Source of the DNA: Hofstenia miamia
Taxonomy: Eukaryota; Xenacoelomorpha; Acoela; Hofsteniidae
DNA length: 64,000 nucleotides
Direction of reading: 5' to 3'
Assembly: GCA_900660155.1 (NCBI GenBank)
Contig: CABFPE010000147.1
Location: 889,564-953,563, forward strand
The notes under the pieces were generated by a model. It was not told the origin of the DNA and made no database searches. It saw only the letters and a program-made list of their open reading frames with translations. This document shows positions 61,046 to 64,000 of the stretch, one piece after another. The translations under genes were made by a program, and so were the position numbers. How positions within the stretch are numbered: the stretch's first letter is position 1; each line of letters starts with the position of its first letter.

Positions 61046-64000
61046 ATTTTATGTCTTAATACTTCAAAGTATTGCAGATGTTATTTGAATAAGTCATTTA
61101 CTTTAAATAAACCGATCTATTTGGTAAATTAAAAAAGAAAAGCTTTTCATATTACAAGGAAATTATAATTTCTGATGGGCTGCCGATTGAGACATTGTTG
61201 GCCAAACACGTATGCACGGTATTCAAGCCATGCGAACAGGTTTTGAACCTTCAAAACGAATAATTACTGTTTGCTTCTTTCTTCACTTGTTTAAATTTTA
61301 AGATATTTTATTAACTATTATTAAACTTGTCTATGAGCATATTTTTCCCGTCCCATGACAATTTATATCTGTCCCATTCCATGCTATCCCGGAACTATCA
61401 GCAATTTTCAATAATTTGGCCATTCGTTTCTAGGATTTGTATTGCTGAATGCTTCAGTTATAATTGGGTTATGGATAAGGGGTTACGGTTGGGTTAGTTT
61501 TCCAATTGATTAAGAATCTTGTTGGTTAGTGCCTTTTTGCCTAGTAGGATATCGTTTCTTCTGGTTGTTTTATTAACGCATTATGTAAATACCGCATTGG
61601 TAATTATCACGTAATTTTTAGAAAAAATTGTTTACAGCAAAACTTTTGTAAAACAAGTAAAAATACAATTCTATAGTTTTATGTCATTATTTAAGCTCCA
61701 TATCCATCCAAAAAATATTTCAGCCACACCTAGTTATACCATTATATGCCATTTACTGCATACTGCCACAAAAACGCTATTTTTGGATATGGATGTAAAT
61801 GTATTTCTAGATAATATATTAAGGAGTAGCGGATACAGAAATATTTTTAAAAAAGGCAAGGCAAAATACAATGCTATCTTTATGATTGCGTACTAAGACA
61901 TCTCTGTTTGCTTGCACTATCATAATGGAGCCCCCTCCCCTCCCTCTGTATCCGACACTGAAGTAATGCATGGCGAAGAATACATCGTTATAGATTGAAT
62001 TTTGGATTGGAGTTTCAATGTCATCCACAAATTCTTGATTGGTGCAAGCTTCTAACATTCAAAATGCAAAAGGCAATATCTCTGCTACCTAGCTTTTATA
62101 TAAACTTTACGAACTAAAGTGATATCTATATGACTTCAGAAAATCTGGTAGTATTTTCACCAGGAATTATAAGATAGTTAAAGTATGCTTTTTTATATGA
62201 AAACATTATATTAGAAGTGACTGGACGCTGACTGTTTTTGCAAGATTTTACTGGCGGTTGCAGATTATCAGCTGAAAATTGCATTACAAAAATCATAAAC
62301 AACATTTGACTTGTGGAACTCACGATTTTGAGTTATGAGGTCTTCTCAGTGGATTCATAAATTTTTATTTACGATAATGAAGCAGAAATATTGAATCAAA
62401 TATATAAAACAAAAAATTTAAAAAAATATATAAGAAAGGGATAAGATTAGGCTCCTAATTACTAACATGCCCAACTAGGCTCTTAAAATTAAAATATAAA
62501 TTTTGTACAAGAAAAAATTTTGAAAAATGCAGCCCAAACTTTAGAATTTTGTTATTTGAAAAGTTGAATCTATGATTCTTGATGATTCATATAAATTTAA
62601 AAGTTATAATATTTATTTTTGATGTAGTTTCTGATGTTTGGAAAACAAAGGAAAAATTGGGTTTGCATATTTTCCAGGTATACCAGAATTGTCAATTATA
62701 CGTGAAGAATAGTTTTTAAATTTATTTCGTGGATTTAATGCAAAAACTGCACTGATAACCAGCAAAAAATTATTATCAAATGTTGTTATTTCGGTAGTAC
62801 GTAAAACTAAGAGAGCAAAACTATATAACTACAATAGCAACTGTACACTAAAATCTTCCGGTGTTAAAAAACAATGGTATATAATTATGCCCAAGCAGAT
62901 TGTTTGGTGACATGCATCTCAAAATGATTGAATATGAATTTTAATCAGTGTGATATTTTCGTCAGCATTCTAGAAAAAACGAATTACAGTACATGTAGAG
63001 TTTTAGGCATCTCGTTAGCAATGTCTACATTGTGATTACTGTGACACTTAAGTGAAATTTGGAAGCTGTGAATAAAATTTTACAGAAATGATTTCAAGTG
63101 GAGAATTAGCCTTCTAAAAACACTGGAGTGACTAGTGATCCTATCAACATTCTAAAATTAAGTATTTTGAATTATTTAACGTATTAGGCCCTCTGATATT
63201 TCAGTAGAACTATAATTACCATGAGGTCTCTAGTGACCCCAGTTATGCATAAAATACATTTTCAATGTAGAACTTGAGCTCTTTGCAACCCCATGGTCAT
63301 TAATGTTATTTTTTGAATAGCATTTAGAACTTTAAGCCGTTTTTCAGTAGAAATTCTCAATATTTTTATAAATTTTATGCTTAGTTTAAAACATTCAGAT
63401 CTAATGTTTTAATTTTTTACCATATTTTCAAATATTGATGATAGCTTGTGTACATCATTCAAAGATGATATTTTCCAGTATGTTGAACACTTCTAAAAAG
63501 TGGTAATTGCTTTACCTATTGACACTTACAGCAAATCGCATGTTTAAAAAAATGTTGGTCATTGCATAAATCGTAAATAATTAAACGTTTTTTGAGTATC
63601 TTACTAAAAGTCAGTATATTTGAAAGTTTTTAGAAAAATATTATTTGTTTGTACTTCAGACACAGTGATAATTCCAAGCATAAATCGTTACCATTACATG
63701 AGAGCAAATAGACCCTTTGATTTGTCTAAATCAAAGGATTTCCAAATTTCTTAGCAGGCTGCATACTGTTGTTCAAAATTTGGACAAAGCGGTTTGTTTC
63801 TTTAAAGTAACGCGTGGGATTATAAAATAAAATGCTTTTTTTGATGCAAATAAAAACAAAATAATATCAGAACTTATTGAAAATGTGATTCAATTCATAT
63901 CGTAATTCAATATTGGACTATACTTTACAAGTAATTTAAAAAAATCTCTTGATATTTACGTTTTTTAAATTTAATTTGTAAGCTTAGTTTTACAACAATT
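61046..64000. other. intergenic AT-rich DNA
   Basis: No gene, RNA gene or element was recognised. A C-rich tract (GGAGCCCCCTCCCCTCCCTC at about 61926) resembles the end of some DNA transposons, without a partner. Confidence 0.4.

Noticed and set aside
61819-62058. 79-codon minus frame with RGRGGGS
   Set aside because: The Gly/Arg run comes from a C-rich tract like those at transposon ends; there is no start context, domain or neighbour to support a gene.

Overview
This is nuclear DNA of an invertebrate animal. It is very AT-rich, gene-poor and crowded with broken transposable elements, and its host genes have several introns with GT...AG borders. One gene is a clear orthologue of animal ANKRD29. 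The mix of mariner, Tc1/Tc3-like, hAT-like, Mutator-like, LINE and Ty3/gypsy remains fits many small aquatic invertebrates (crustacean, rotifer and cnidarian genomes are all possible). I cannot fix the phylum from the sequence alone.

Layout. 989-8900 (+): a seven-exon ANKRD29-like gene coding for 299 residues. Its introns range from 41 nt to about 5.1 kb, and the last one holds a Tc3-like element with a mariner inside it. 8901-20164: intergenic DNA with at least five LINE fragments, two of them ending in (TTATCT)n-type tails, and a 343-base gap. 21366-22544 (+): an intronless reading frame for an Asn/Ser/Thr-rich, probably secreted protein of unknown family. 22545-30110: unannotated AT-rich DNA with three near-identical repeated blocks. 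30111-32583: a decayed Ty3/gypsy-type LTR element. 32736-33936: a Mutator-like DNA transposon remnant. 35154-39754: two copies of a hAT-like remnant. 40580-61045: a large inverted duplication. Each arm carries a four-exon gene for a 325-residue secreted cysteine-rich protein (left arm + strand, right arm - strand). The left arm was later enlarged by two LINEs and by an element rich in GGCCC-type sequence. 61046-64000: no gene seen.

The most interesting features are the paired cysteine-rich genes and a 2A-like motif at the start of a LINE ORF1. The pair has identical exon lengths (198/169/302/309), identical intron phases and a TATA box 43 bases before each ATG. The protein combines a signal peptide, a three-times repeated cysteine motif, a hydrophobic stretch and an Ala/Lys-rich helical tail. 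I know no function for it.

Caution on the assembly. Seven isolated single n characters (6136, 23975, 27645, 30953, 37299, 43024, 43949) mark joins, and six of the seven sit at or next to a near-identical repeated block. These blocks are most likely unmerged contig overlaps or the two alleles placed in series, not real duplications. Intron 6 of the ANKRD29-like gene and intron 3 of the first cysteine-rich gene are therefore probably shorter than shown.
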